A stretch of 42,234 nt of DNA, taken from contig JAXHUH010000004.1 in NCBI GenBank assembly GCA_034211175.1, positions 1 through 42,234 of the forward strand. Reading direction: 5' to 3'. The DNA is from JAXHUH01 sp034211175 (GTDB taxonomy: Bacteria > Actinomycetota > Acidimicrobiia > Acidimicrobiales > CAIXPF01). Numbering within the stretch: position 1 is the first letter of the stretch; every line of letters starts with the position of its first letter. Shown here in pieces: positions 22,712 through 30,655 of this stretch. The position numbers and the translations under genes are program-made. The notes below the pieces were generated by a model, which was not told the DNA's origin, did no database searches, and worked only from the letters and a program-made list of their open reading frames with translations.

Positions 22712-23496
22712 CAACCGCTGCCGAACCGTCCGCGCCGGTGCCCGTCCACACCGGCTCCCGCTTCACGCGGGTGTTCGGGATCCTGACGGCGATCGGGCTG
22801 GCGCTGCTCGCGCTGCTCGGCCTCGTGCTGAGCCCGGCGGACCAGCTCATGGGCGACTCGGTGCGGCTGATGTACGTCCACGTGCCGTCGGCCATCACGA
22901 CCTACACGGGCGTCGCGATCGCCACCGTCGGCAGCATCATGTACCTGCGCAAGCGATCGGAGTTCTGGGACCTGGTGGCCGCCTCGGCCGTCGAGATCGG
23001 CCTCGTGTTCTGCGGTCTCACGCTCGTGACCGGCATGCTCTGGGGCCGGCCCACCTGGGGCGTCTACTGGGTGTGGGACGCCCGCCTCACGTCGACGGCG
23101 CTGCTGTTCCTGCTGCTGCTCGGCTACCTCGCCGTGCGCCAGGTGCCCGCCGACCCCCACACGCGCTCGAAGCGGTCGGCGGTCGTCGCCCTGCTCGCCG
23201 CGGTCGACGTGCCGATCGTCCACTACTCGGTCGACTGGTGGCGCAGCCTCCACCAGCCGGCGTCGCTGTCCCGTCTCGACCCGACCCTCGACGGGCTGAT
23301 GCTGTTCACGCTGGTGTTCGGCATCGTCGTGTTCAACATGTTGTTCGTGTGGCTGCTCGTCCACCGGTTCCGGGTCGAGTGGCTGGCCGAGCGGGTGGCG
23401 TCCGTCGGCCTCGATCGCGCGCTCGACGAGCGCCGCGCCGAGCAGGCCGCGGCGGCCACCGACCGCGCCGCGGTCGCCGGGAAGGAGCAGTCGTGA
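22708..23496 (+). CDS. ccmC: heme-handling protein CcmC
   Basis: 262 residues, six membrane helices. It carries the Trp-rich WWD heme-binding motif (WGRPTWGVYWVWDARLTS, about 112-129) and conserved exterior histidines in YVHVPSA (H58) and HYSVDWWRSLHQ (H172, H182), which ligate heme for transfer to CcmE. GTG at 22708 has GGAGG 5 nt upstream and overlaps the ccmB stop. The charged C-terminal tail after the last helix is longer than in proteobacterial forms. Confidence 0.95.
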   Translation: MTTAAEPSAPVPVHTGSRFTRVFGILTAIGLALLALLGLVLSPADQLMGDSVRLMYVHVPSAITTYTGVAIATVGSIMYLRKRSEFWDLVAASAVEIGLVFCGLTLVTGMLWGRPTWGVYWVWDARLTSTALLFLLLLGYLAVRQVPADPHTRSKRSAVVALLAAVDVPIVHYSVDWWRSLHQPASLSRLDPTLDGLMLFTLVFGIVVFNMLFVWLLVHRFRVEWLAERVASVGLDRALDERRAEQAAAATDRAAVAGKEQS

Positions 23497-23627
23497 CCTA
23501 CGCCGGGTACGTGTTCGCCGGATGGGGCGTGACCGTGGGCGTCCTCGCCCTCTACACGTTCCGAACGTTGCTCCGTGGCCGCCGCCTCGGCGCCGAGGTG
23601 CCCGAGGAGGACCGTCGGTGGATGTGA
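23493..23627 (+). CDS. ccmD: small membrane protein CcmD
   Basis: A 44-residue protein with one helix (YAGYVFAGWGVTVGVLALYTF) followed by a basic segment (RTLLRGRR), the standard CcmD design. CcmD stabilises the CcmC-heme-CcmE complex. GTG start in a GTGA overlap with ccmC; its end overlaps ccmE by 10 nt. Position between ccmC and ccmE is the expected one. Confidence 0.85.
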   Translation: MTYAGYVFAGWGVTVGVLALYTFRTLLRGRRLGAEVPEEDRRWM

Positions 23628-24217
23628 ACGAGCCCGCCGGCGAGCCGTCCGACAGCGCGGCGGGGTCAGCGACAACGTCAGGCCCGACAACGCCAGGCCA
23701 GAGCGTGATGGACGTCAGCCCCCGCCCGGTCGACGAGCGCCGCTCCCGGCGGCCCACGTCGGCCCGCGCCTGGTTCGCCATCGTCGGCGTCGCCGCGGTC
23801 CTCGTGGCCGTCGGCTTCGTCGTCATGCGCGGTCTCGGTGACGCGACGCTTTTCTTCTACAACGTCGACGAGGCCGTCGCCGAGCGTGACGAGCTCGGCG
23901 ACCAGCGGTTCCGCCTCCAGGGCAACGTCGTCGACGGCTCGGTCCAGGAGACGAGCGCCGGCGTCGGCGTCGAGTTCCTGGTCGAGTACGACGGCGTGCA
24001 GGCCGACGTCCGCCACGTCGGCAACCCGCCCGACCTGTTCCAGCCCGACATCCCCGTCGTGCTCGAGGGCCGGTGGAGCGGCGAGATCTTCAGCTCCGAC
24101 CGCATCCTCGTGAAGCACTCGGAGAACTACGTCGCCGAGAACCCCGACCGCGTCGACGACTACGACGAGGTCCCGGCCGGCGCGGACGCCGACGAGACGG
24201 GGGCCGGCGCCGGGTGA
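23618..24217 (+). CDS. ccmE: periplasmic heme chaperone CcmE
   Basis: 199 residues. After a 45-residue polar N-terminal tail comes one membrane helix (about 50-70) and the OB-fold domain. The covalent heme site is HSENY (H167, Y171), the classical HxxxY form rather than the CxxxY variant found in some archaea and deltaproteobacteria. GTG at 23618 has GGAGG upstream; a start at the internal ATG (residue 31) is possible. The tail beyond the heme motif is acidic. Confidence 0.93.
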   Translation: MDVNEPAGEPSDSAAGSATTSGPTTPGQSVMDVSPRPVDERRSRRPTSARAWFAIVGVAAVLVAVGFVVMRGLGDATLFFYNVDEAVAERDELGDQRFRLQGNVVDGSVQETSAGVGVEFLVEYDGVQADVRHVGNPPDLFQPDIPVVLEGRWSGEIFSSDRILVKHSENYVAENPDRVDDYDEVPAGADADETGAGAG

Positions 24218-26253
24218 ACGCCGCCCTGGGTACCGCCGGGGTCGTCCTCGGCTTCGTCAGCGCCGTCCTCGGCACCATCACCGTCGGCTACGGCCTGCTG
24301 CGCGGCCGCGACACGCTGCTGCGCCTTGCCCGCCCGTACTCGCTGCTCGTCCTCGGCGGAGCCATCCTGGCGTTCGCGGCGATGGAGCGGGCGCTCATCC
24401 AGCGCGACTTCACCGTCCTCTACGTCGCCGAGCACGGCAGCTCCCGCACGCCGCCGCTGTTCAACATCGCCACGCTGTGGGCGGCGCTCGAGGGCTCGAT
24501 CCTGCTGTGGGCCCTGATCCTCGGCGGCTACATCGCCATCACGGTCCACCGGTTCCGCAACCGACTGTCCGACCCGCTCGTCGGCTGGGCGTCGCTGGTG
24601 ATGCTCGGTGTGGCCGTGTTCTTCTTCGGCCTGCTCATGGGGCCGGCGAACCCGTTCACCTCCTTCGACCCGCCGATCGGCTACGACGGCCCGGGCCCCG
24701 ACCCGCTGCTGCAGAACCACATCCTCATGGCGGTCCACCCGCCGATGCTCTACCTCGGCTACGTCGGCTTCACCGTGCCGTTCGCGTTCGCGGTCGCCGC
24801 GCTGGTCACCGGCCGGGTGGGCGAGGGCTGGCTGGTCGAGACCCGCCGGTGGACGCTCGTGGCCTGGGGGTTTCTCACCAGCGGCATCATCCTCGGCGCC
24901 TGGTGGTCCTACGAGGTGCTCGGCTGGGGCGGCTACTGGGGCTGGGACCCGGTCGAGAACGCGTCGTTCCTGCCGTGGCTGACCGGCACCGCCTACCTGC
25001 ACTCGGTGATGGTCCAGGAGCGCCGGGGCATGCTCCGGGTCTGGAACCTGTCGCTCCTGTGCGCCACGTTCTCGCTCACGATCCTCGGCACGTTCCTCAC
25101 CCGCTCCGGCGTGCTCGAGTCGGTCCACGCGTTCGCCGACGGCGCCGTCGGCAACTGGCTCATCGCCTTCTTCGCCCTGATCGTGATCGGCTCGGTCGGC
25201 CTGATCGGCTGGCGGGGCGACCGCCTCCGGGCGCCGGGGCGGATCGACTCGCCCATCTCCCGTGAGGGTGCGTTCCTGGCCAACAACGTGCTGTTCGCCG
25301 CGTTCGCGTTCATCGTGCTGCTCGGCACCGTGTTCCCGCTGTTCGTCGAGGCGATCGACGACCGCCGCATCACCGTCGGGGCGCCGTACTTCGAGCGCAT
25401 GACCATGCCGGTCGGGTTCGTGCTCCTGTTCCTGATGGCCATCGCCCCGGTGCTGCCGTGGCGCAAGGCGTCGGGCGAGGTGCTCGCCGACCGCCTCCAC
25501 TGGCCGGCGTGGGCCGGCGTCGGCGCCATCGCCGTGGCCGTCGCGTTCGGGGCGCGGGGTTTCGCGCCGCTGCTGGCGTTCGGGCTCGGCGGCTTCGCCG
25601 GCGGCGCCGCGGTGCGCCAGATCGTGCTCGCCACCCGCCGCCAGGGCCTGCGGGGCTTCGTCGGGCGCACCAACGGCGGGATGATCGTCCACCTCGGCGT
25701 CGTGCTCATCGCCGTCGGGTTCGCGGCGTCGTCGTCCTACATCACCGACGTCGAGGTGTCGTTGGAGCCCGGCGAGTCGACCACGGTCGACGGCCACGAG
25801 ATCACCTTCGTCAGCTCCGAGACGATCGAGCAGGACGAGAAGATCTCCCAGATCGCCACGGTCACGGTCGACGGCACCGTCCGCGCGCCCGGCGTCGAGC
25901 GCTACATCACCTCCGGCCGGGTGATCTTCACGCCGTCGGTGCTCACCACGCCGGTGCGCGACATCTTCCTCACGCTGCCGGCCGAGCCCAACGAGGACGG
26001 CTCCGCGGTGATCCGGGTGATCATCCAGCCGCTCGTCGTGTGGATCTGGACCGGTGGCATCATCATGGCCATCGGGACCGTCCTGTCGCTGTTCCCGGGT
26101 CGCCGTCGCCGCCCGACCGACCCGACGTCCGCGCCGCTCGCCGACACCCCGGCCCGTCGTGACGGGCCGGAGTCGGCGACCAACGGCGCCGAGGCGAACG
26201 GCGGGGTCACCGCCGGCGAACCCGTTGCCGGCGAACCGGCCGAGGTGTCCTGA
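24214..26253 (+). CDS. ccmF: cytochrome c heme lyase subunit CcmF
   Basis: 679 residues with more than a dozen helices. The WWD domain (WWSYEVLGWGGYWGWDPVEN, about 230-249) and conserved histidines in AVHPPMLYLG (about H175) and TAYLHSVM (about H263) are the heme-handling sites. It joins heme from CcmE to apocytochrome. GTG start in a GTGA overlap with ccmE; the C-terminal 50 residues are disordered and overlap ccmG by 1 nt. Confidence 0.96.
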   Translation: MNAALGTAGVVLGFVSAVLGTITVGYGLLRGRDTLLRLARPYSLLVLGGAILAFAAMERALIQRDFTVLYVAEHGSSRTPPLFNIATLWAALEGSILLWALILGGYIAITVHRFRNRLSDPLVGWASLVMLGVAVFFFGLLMGPANPFTSFDPPIGYDGPGPDPLLQNHILMAVHPPMLYLGYVGFTVPFAFAVAALVTGRVGEGWLVETRRWTLVAWGFLTSGIILGAWWSYEVLGWGGYWGWDPVENASFLPWLTGTAYLHSVMVQERRGMLRVWNLSLLCATFSLTILGTFLTRSGVLESVHAFADGAVGNWLIAFFALIVIGSVGLIGWRGDRLRAPGRIDSPISREGAFLANNVLFAAFAFIVLLGTVFPLFVEAIDDRRITVGAPYFERMTMPVGFVLLFLMAIAPVLPWRKASGEVLADRLHWPAWAGVGAIAVAVAFGARGFAPLLAFGLGGFAGGAAVRQIVLATRRQGLRGFVGRTNGGMIVHLGVVLIAVGFAASSSYITDVEVSLEPGESTTVDGHEITFVSSETIEQDEKISQIATVTVDGTVRAPGVERYITSGRVIFTPSVLTTPVRDIFLTLPAEPNEDGSAVIRVIIQPLVVWIWTGGIIMAIGTVLSLFPGRRRRPTDPTSAPLADTPARRDGPESATNGAEANGGVTAGEPVAGEPAEVS

Positions 26254-26918
26254 TGTCAGGTCTCGACACCCCGACCCCGCCGGAGGGCACCGACGAGACC
26301 GTGGGCGCGTCCGCCGACGGGATGGTGGCCGGCTCCGGCCGCGCCGGCCCCGGGCGGTGGATCGCCCTTGCCGTCGGTGTCGTCATCATCGGGTTCATCG
26401 GCGTGCTGGCCACCGGCCTCGGCGGCGACGACCGTGACGTCCGCTCCGACCACCTGCTGGACCGTCGCGCCCCCGAGCTGTCGGGCACGACCCTCGACGG
26501 CGACTCGTTCGACGGGCCGGTGTTCGCCCTCGACTCCTTGCGGGGCCGGTGGGTCGCAGTCAACTTCTTCGCGACCTGGTGCGTCCCGTGCATCCAGGAG
26601 CACCCCGAGCTCGCCGAGTGGTCCGGCCGCCACGAGGACCGGTCGCTGGTGTCGGTCGTGTTCGACGACGAGCCCGACGACGTTGCCGCGTTCTTCGACG
26701 AGCACGGCGGCGACTGGCCGGTGATCGACGCCGGTTCGGCCGGTGTCGCCTACGGCGTCCTCGCGGTGCCCGAGACCGTGATCGTGGCCCCGTCGGGGGT
26801 TGTGGTCGGCCGGTTCACCGGTGCGGTCACCGCCGACGACCTCGACCGGTTCATCGACGCCTTCGAGGACGCCGCCGGCCCGGTCGGCCCCACTGTTGAA
26901 AACGGGAGCGGATCATGA
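26253..26918 (+). CDS. ccmG: thioredoxin-like CcmG/DsbE
   Basis: 221 residues: polar N-terminal tail, membrane helix at about 36-55, thioredoxin fold with the redox pair WCVPC (C110, C113) and the cis-Pro in AVPET. It reduces the apocytochrome CxxCH cysteines before heme attachment. ATG directly follows the ccmF stop (TGATG). The tail ends in an ATGA overlap with ccmH. Confidence 0.95.
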   Translation: MSGLDTPTPPEGTDETVGASADGMVAGSGRAGPGRWIALAVGVVIIGFIGVLATGLGGDDRDVRSDHLLDRRAPELSGTTLDGDSFDGPVFALDSLRGRWVAVNFFATWCVPCIQEHPELAEWSGRHEDRSLVSVVFDDEPDDVAAFFDEHGGDWPVIDAGSAGVAYGVLAVPETVIVAPSGVVVGRFTGAVTADDLDRFIDAFEDAAGPVGPTVENGSGS

Positions 26919-27379
26919 CCACTCGTCGTCGCCTCTCGTGGCTGGTGATGGTGGCGGTGCTGGCCGGCGTGCTCGCGGTCGGCGTCCTCGACGACGACGG
27001 TGACCAGACCCCGGCGGAGCGTGCCGCCACGCTCCACGAGCAGTTCGCCTGCCCGGTGTGCGACGGCCAGTCGGTCGCCGAGTCCAACGTCGGCGCGGCC
27101 GCCGCCATCCGGGCCGACATCGACCGTCGGGTCGCCGACGGGCAGTCCGACCAGCAGATCGAGGCCTACCTGATCAGCGTGTACGGCGAGGAGATCGTGC
27201 TCACCCCGTCGTCGGACGGTGTGGCCGCGCTGGTGTGGGCCATGCCCGTCGTCGGCGCCGTCCTCGCCGTCGGCGGTCTCGTCGTCGTGTTCCGGGGCTG
27301 GTCCAGACGCGGTGACGTCGAGGTGAGCGACGCCGACCGCGAGCTCGTCGAGCGGGCGCTGCAGGAGGAGCGGGGGTGA
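26915..27379 (+). CDS. ccmH: CcmH thiol-disulfide subunit
   Basis: 154 residues. Signal/anchor helix at about 8-24, then the CcmH domain with FACPVCDGQSVAESN (C46, C49), and a second helix at about 105-126. It works with CcmG to prepare cytochrome cysteines. The short, CcmH-only form is separated from the TPR part, which is the following gene (CcmI). ATGA and GTGA overlaps link it to both neighbours. Confidence 0.95.
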   Translation: MTTRRRLSWLVMVAVLAGVLAVGVLDDDGDQTPAERAATLHEQFACPVCDGQSVAESNVGAAAAIRADIDRRVADGQSDQQIEAYLISVYGEEIVLTPSSDGVAALVWAMPVVGAVLAVGGLVVVFRGWSRRGDVEVSDADRELVERALQEERG

Positions 27380-28248
27380 GCACCGTCGCCGATCGGCCCG
27401 TCGACCCGGACCGGCTCGCCGCGCTGGAGGACCAGCGCCGGTTCCTGCTGCGCTCGCTGGACGACCTCAAGCGCGAGCGGGAGGCGGGTGACGTCTCCGA
27501 CGACGACTACCGGACGCTGCGCGACGACTACACCGCCCGGGCCGCCACGGTGCTGCGGGCCATCGAAGCCCAGAAGGCGGCGGCCGACACGGCCCGCCGC
27601 CCGTTGCTCACGCCCCGCAACGGGCTGATCACGCTCGGGGTGGTGGCGTTCGCCGTCGTCGCCGGGCTGCTCGTGGCATCGACGGCCGGGACCCGGACCT
27701 CGGGCGACACGATCACCGGCGACGTGCGGGCATCGAGCCGTCAGCAGCTCGCCGAGTGCCTCGAGCTGGCCCAGCCCCAGAGCGGTGAGCTGCTCGAGGC
27801 GGTCCAGTGCTACGAGGGCGTGCTCGAGGACGACCCCGGCAACCCCGAGGCGCTCACGTACCTCGGCTGGGTCCTGGTGCTGACCCAGAACGACGAGCTC
27901 GTCGAGGAGGGGGCCGGGTTCGTGGCCCAGGCGATCGCCTCCGATCCGACCTACCCCGACGCCCGGGCGTTCAGCGCCATCATCGCCAACGCCCAGGGCC
28001 GCCCCGAGGACGCCATCGCCGACCTCGACGCGCTCGACGAGCTGAACCCGCCGGCCGACATCGCCGACCTGCTCGCCCAGTTCCAGGTGCGCGAGCGGGC
28101 CGAGGCCCAGCTCGAGGGTGGGGAACCGGCCGGAGGATCACCCGGGGCCGACCTCGATGACGCCACCGTGCCCGGCGCCGACGACGCCGACGATCAGGTC
28201 GGTGCCGATCAGGACGATGCCGGTCAGAGCGAGGGCGGGTCCGAGTAG
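27376..28248 (+). CDS. ccmI: CcmI-like TPR protein
   Basis: 290 residues. The N-terminal region (LRSLDDLKREREAGDVSDDDY) is the conserved CcmI signature, followed by a membrane helix at about 78-96 and tetratricopeptide-like repeats (CYEGVLEDDPGNPEALTYLG and following). It likely presents apocytochrome to the heme lyase. The last 40 residues are acidic low complexity. Its 3' end overlaps the convergent phosphatase gene by 25 nt. Confidence 0.88.
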   Translation: MSTVADRPVDPDRLAALEDQRRFLLRSLDDLKREREAGDVSDDDYRTLRDDYTARAATVLRAIEAQKAAADTARRPLLTPRNGLITLGVVAFAVVAGLLVASTAGTRTSGDTITGDVRASSRQQLAECLELAQPQSGELLEAVQCYEGVLEDDPGNPEALTYLGWVLVLTQNDELVEEGAGFVAQAIASDPTYPDARAFSAIIANAQGRPEDAIADLDALDELNPPADIADLLAQFQVRERAEAQLEGGEPAGGSPGADLDDATVPGADDADDQVGADQDDAGQSEGGSE

Positions 28249-28685
28249 CGGGCCGAGCCCCGCTCGCCGTCGGCGAGATCGATGCTCCACCAGCCCGCCT
28301 TGGCCGAGTGGTCGGGCCCGTCCATGTCGAGGCCCCGCAGACGAAGGCACCGCACCACGTTCCACATGACCGGCCCGTGGCTGCACACGACGGCCTCGGT
28401 CCCGCCGGCGAGCTCGTCGAGCAACGCCATCGTGTCGCCGGCGTCCGCGTCCTCGAGCAGGCGGTCGTCGGTCCCGACCTCGAGGCCGACCCGGGCGGCG
28501 AGCTGGGCGACGGTCTGCACGCAGCGCAGCGCCGGGCTGGAGATGATGCGCTCGACGCCCTCGAAGCCACCGGAAAGCGCCGCGGCCTGGTCGCGGCCGA
28601 TCGCGGTCAACGGGCGGGCCAGGTCGTCGCCCGCCCAGGCGTCGCTGTTGCCGGCCTGTGCGTGTCGCACCAGGTGGATCGTCAT
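28224..28685 (-). CDS. histidine phosphatase superfamily (SixA-like)
   Basis: A 153-residue single-domain phosphatase. LVRHAQAG at residues 5-12 gives the phosphoacceptor His, and the C-terminal SHGPVMW gives the second His. The compact size and N-terminal motif match SixA-type phosphohistidine phosphatases more than phosphoglycerate mutases. ATG at 28685; no strong Shine-Dalgarno. It is convergent with the ccm operon and overlaps its last 25 nt. Confidence 0.87.
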   Translation of the reverse strand: MTIHLVRHAQAGNSDAWAGDDLARPLTAIGRDQAAALSGGFEGVERIISSPALRCVQTVAQLAARVGLEVGTDDRLLEDADAGDTMALLDELAGGTEAVVCSHGPVMWNVVRCLRLRGLDMDGPDHSAKAGWWSIDLADGERGSARYSDPPSL

Positions 28686-28886
28686 CGGACGCGAACGGTA
28701 CCCGGGTGCCGCCCGGTTCGAACCCCCACGTGCCCGCACCGGTGTACCGATTGGTCCAAGATCGGCGCGAAACCGCCGCGATCGGGTCGTCATCGACACG
28801 AGGTGATGGCAGGCTGACGTGTCCGATGGGCGATGACGCTGGTCGGACGGGTGGGCGGAACCGGTGGCCGACGGCGGGAGCGGGCG

Positions 28887-29711
28887 GTGGCGTTCGACGA
28901 TCACTTCGACGACCTCCTCGCCGACGCGCTCGACCCCGGGCCGCAGCGCCGGCCGCTCAACGTGGTCCCGATGGTGATGGTGCTCGTCGCCGCGGTGACC
29001 GTCGCCGCGGCGTCGATCGTCCAGCTCGTGGCCGCCGGCGAGGAGCGACTCGCCGTCGGTGCGCTGCCGACCTCGGGCCGGGGATCGTCGGGCGCAGTGT
29101 CGACGTCGGTCCCGGCCGATGGCGCCGGCGTTGCCGAGCGCACCCCGGTGGCGTCGCCGGCGCCCGTCACCATCCCGTTGCCGTCGCCCGAGCGCACCCC
29201 GCTCGTCGGGCCCGACGAGCAACGATCGGGCTCACTCGGTGCCGCCGACCTCGCCGTGTCGGAGACCGCGCCCGTGCCGGCGCCGGTGGCGCTGCGCCTC
29301 GACGCCCGCGACATCGCCGCCGAGGTCGTGGCCGTCGGCATCACCGACGGCCAGCGCCTGGAGATCCCGCCCGTCGACCAGGTCGGCTGGTACCGCTACG
29401 GCGCCCGGCCCGGTGAGGACGGCTCGGCCGTGCTCGCCGCCCACGTCGACTACGGCGGCCGCGCCGGGGCGTTCGTCCACCTCGCCACCGCGCAGGCCGG
29501 GGACCGGATCGAGGTCGGCTTCGACGACGGGACCACCCGGGCGTTCACCGTCGTCGCGGTGCGCCAGTACCCGAAGGCGTCGCTGCCGGTCGCCGAGCTG
29601 TTCAGCCCCGACGGCGGACCGTCGCTCGCCCTCGTCACCTGCGGCGGTGCGTTCGACGCGTCGGCCCGCAGCTACGAGGACAACGTCGTGGTGTACGCCG
29701 AGCCCGCCTGA
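28887..29711 (+). CDS. class F-like sortase
   Basis: 274 residues. A short acidic cytoplasmic head, one membrane helix (about 25-48), a Pro/Ser-rich spacer to about 133 and a compact sortase domain. Catalytic His in AAHVDYGG (H186), Cys in LVTCGG (C252) and Arg in ASARSYEDN (R261). Only one anchor, unlike the two tandem copies, and a domain pattern closer to class F. GTG at 28887 has GGGAG upstream; an upstream ATG at 28833 would add 18 mainly basic residues. Confidence 0.88.
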   Translation: MAFDDHFDDLLADALDPGPQRRPLNVVPMVMVLVAAVTVAAASIVQLVAAGEERLAVGALPTSGRGSSGAVSTSVPADGAGVAERTPVASPAPVTIPLPSPERTPLVGPDEQRSGSLGAADLAVSETAPVPAPVALRLDARDIAAEVVAVGITDGQRLEIPPVDQVGWYRYGARPGEDGSAVLAAHVDYGGRAGAFVHLATAQAGDRIEVGFDDGTTRAFTVVAVRQYPKASLPVAELFSPDGGPSLALVTCGGAFDASARSYEDNVVVYAEPA

Positions 29712-29745
29712 CCCGCCGGGCCACGGTCCTCAGGGCGTCACGGCG

Positions 29746-30471
29746 TCACGAGTCGATGCCGACGCTCGTGGCGCAGCTCTCGCCACCGGTCGCCATCGAC
29801 GACTGCCGAGCCGTCGAGCTCGTCCCGTAGAGGGTGTCGAGCATGCCCTTGACCATGCCCCGGTCGACCGCGCACAGCACCGGGTGCACGACCTCGGCGC
29901 CGCCGAACGGGCAGTTGTTCGTCACCAGGCGCAGCCCGTCGGCCCGGTCGTCGATCTCGGCCGCGAAGCCGTGGGCGGTCATGGCGTCCGCCACCATGTG
30001 CAGCGCGGTGCGGAACGACCGCTGGCTCTCGGCCAGGTCGCCCATCGACTCGGCCATCGCCCGGCCGTACTCCTCGCCGACGGCCTCGGCCATCTCCTCC
30101 GCCGCCGCGGGCTCCAACATCGCCAGCGCCCGGTTGAGCAGGTTGACCAGCACCACGTCGTGGCGGACGGGGAGCTGGGGGCCGAGCTCGGGCTCGGCCG
30201 CCTTGTAGTGCTTCGACGGGCGGCCCGCGCCCGTCCGGCGGTTGCGCTGGGTCTCCACCTCCACGTAGCCGCCGGCGGCGAGCTTGTCGAGGTGGTGCCG
30301 GGCGACGTTCACGTGCAGGTCGAAGCGCTCGGCCACCTCCGCCGCCGTGACGCCGTCCCCCTGGTGGTGCACGAACAGGAAGATGTCCCGCCGGGTCTGG
30401 TCGCCGAACGCGCTGCTGATCGCGGTCACCGCCGAGGCGAACTCGGTGGGGTTGAGAGGAGCGCGTTCCAC
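29746..30471 (-). CDS. sufR: SufR-like Fe-S winged-helix regulator
   Basis: 241 residues. The N-terminal winged helix (TRRDIFLF, AEVAERFDLHVNVARHHLDKL, RPSKHY) binds DNA. The C-terminal region has three cysteines, C187-X12-C200-X32-C233, the arrangement that ligates a 4Fe-4S cluster in SufR. It probably represses until its cluster is lost. It is divergent from mrp, an Fe-S carrier gene, and a palindromic site lies between them. GTG start; the C-terminal tail is longer than in cyanobacterial SufR. No suf genes lie in the window. Confidence 0.75.
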   Translation of the reverse strand: MERAPLNPTEFASAVTAISSAFGDQTRRDIFLFVHHQGDGVTAAEVAERFDLHVNVARHHLDKLAAGGYVEVETQRNRRTGAGRPSKHYKAAEPELGPQLPVRHDVVLVNLLNRALAMLEPAAAEEMAEAVGEEYGRAMAESMGDLAESQRSFRTALHMVADAMTAHGFAAEIDDRADGLRLVTNNCPFGGAEVVHPVLCAVDRGMVKGMLDTLYGTSSTARQSSMATGGESCATSVGIDS

Positions 30472-30478
30472 GTCGGTA

Positions 30479-30501
30479 TTCTACCTATCGGCATAGGAGA
30501 A
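30479..30501. promoter_or_regulatory. candidate SufR-like operator
   Basis: CCTAT-CGGC-ATAGG (30484-30497) sits inside a longer near-palindrome, TTCTACCTAT...ATAGGAGAA. It starts 8 nt upstream of the regulator's start codon. A second small inverted repeat, GGTA-TTC-TACC, covers 30475-30485. Together they would let one protein control both divergent genes. Confidence 0.55.
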
Positions 30502-30520
30502 ATCCTGTGGGCGTGTCGTC

Positions 30521-30544
30521 GGCACCCGGGGTCGCCCCGGTGCC
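30521..30544 (+). other. hairpin in the mrp leader
   Basis: GGCACCCGGGG (30521-30531) pairs with CCCCGGTGCC (30535-30544) with one bulged C and a 3-nt loop. It lies in the 180-nt leader between the operator and mrp and could be an attenuator or a simple leader fold. Confidence 0.35.
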
Positions 30545-30655
30545 GCACGCCGGGACGGGGCGCCGAGTGCGCTCGCGAACACCGGCAGCCCACCGTCCGC
30601 GAAGATGCCGTCAACGCCTCCGAACACCCGCAGCGAGGGAGATCCGAGCCCCCCA

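Noticed and set aside
24160..25797. 545-codon open frame on the minus strand
   Set aside because: Antisense to ccmF, whose WWD domain and helices are unambiguous.
28680..28745. tRNA-like GGTTCGAAC segment
   Set aside because: Only the T-loop-like string is present; no acceptor, D or anticodon arms can be drawn around it.
28845..28880. another GGAACC-type ECF promoter before the third sortase
   Set aside because: GGAACC is present but 16 nt further the sequence is AGCGGG, lacking the CGTC core.
18539..29711. sortase substrates in the window
   Set aside because: No protein here ends with an LPxTG/LAxTG motif, hydrophobic stretch and basic tail in the right order.
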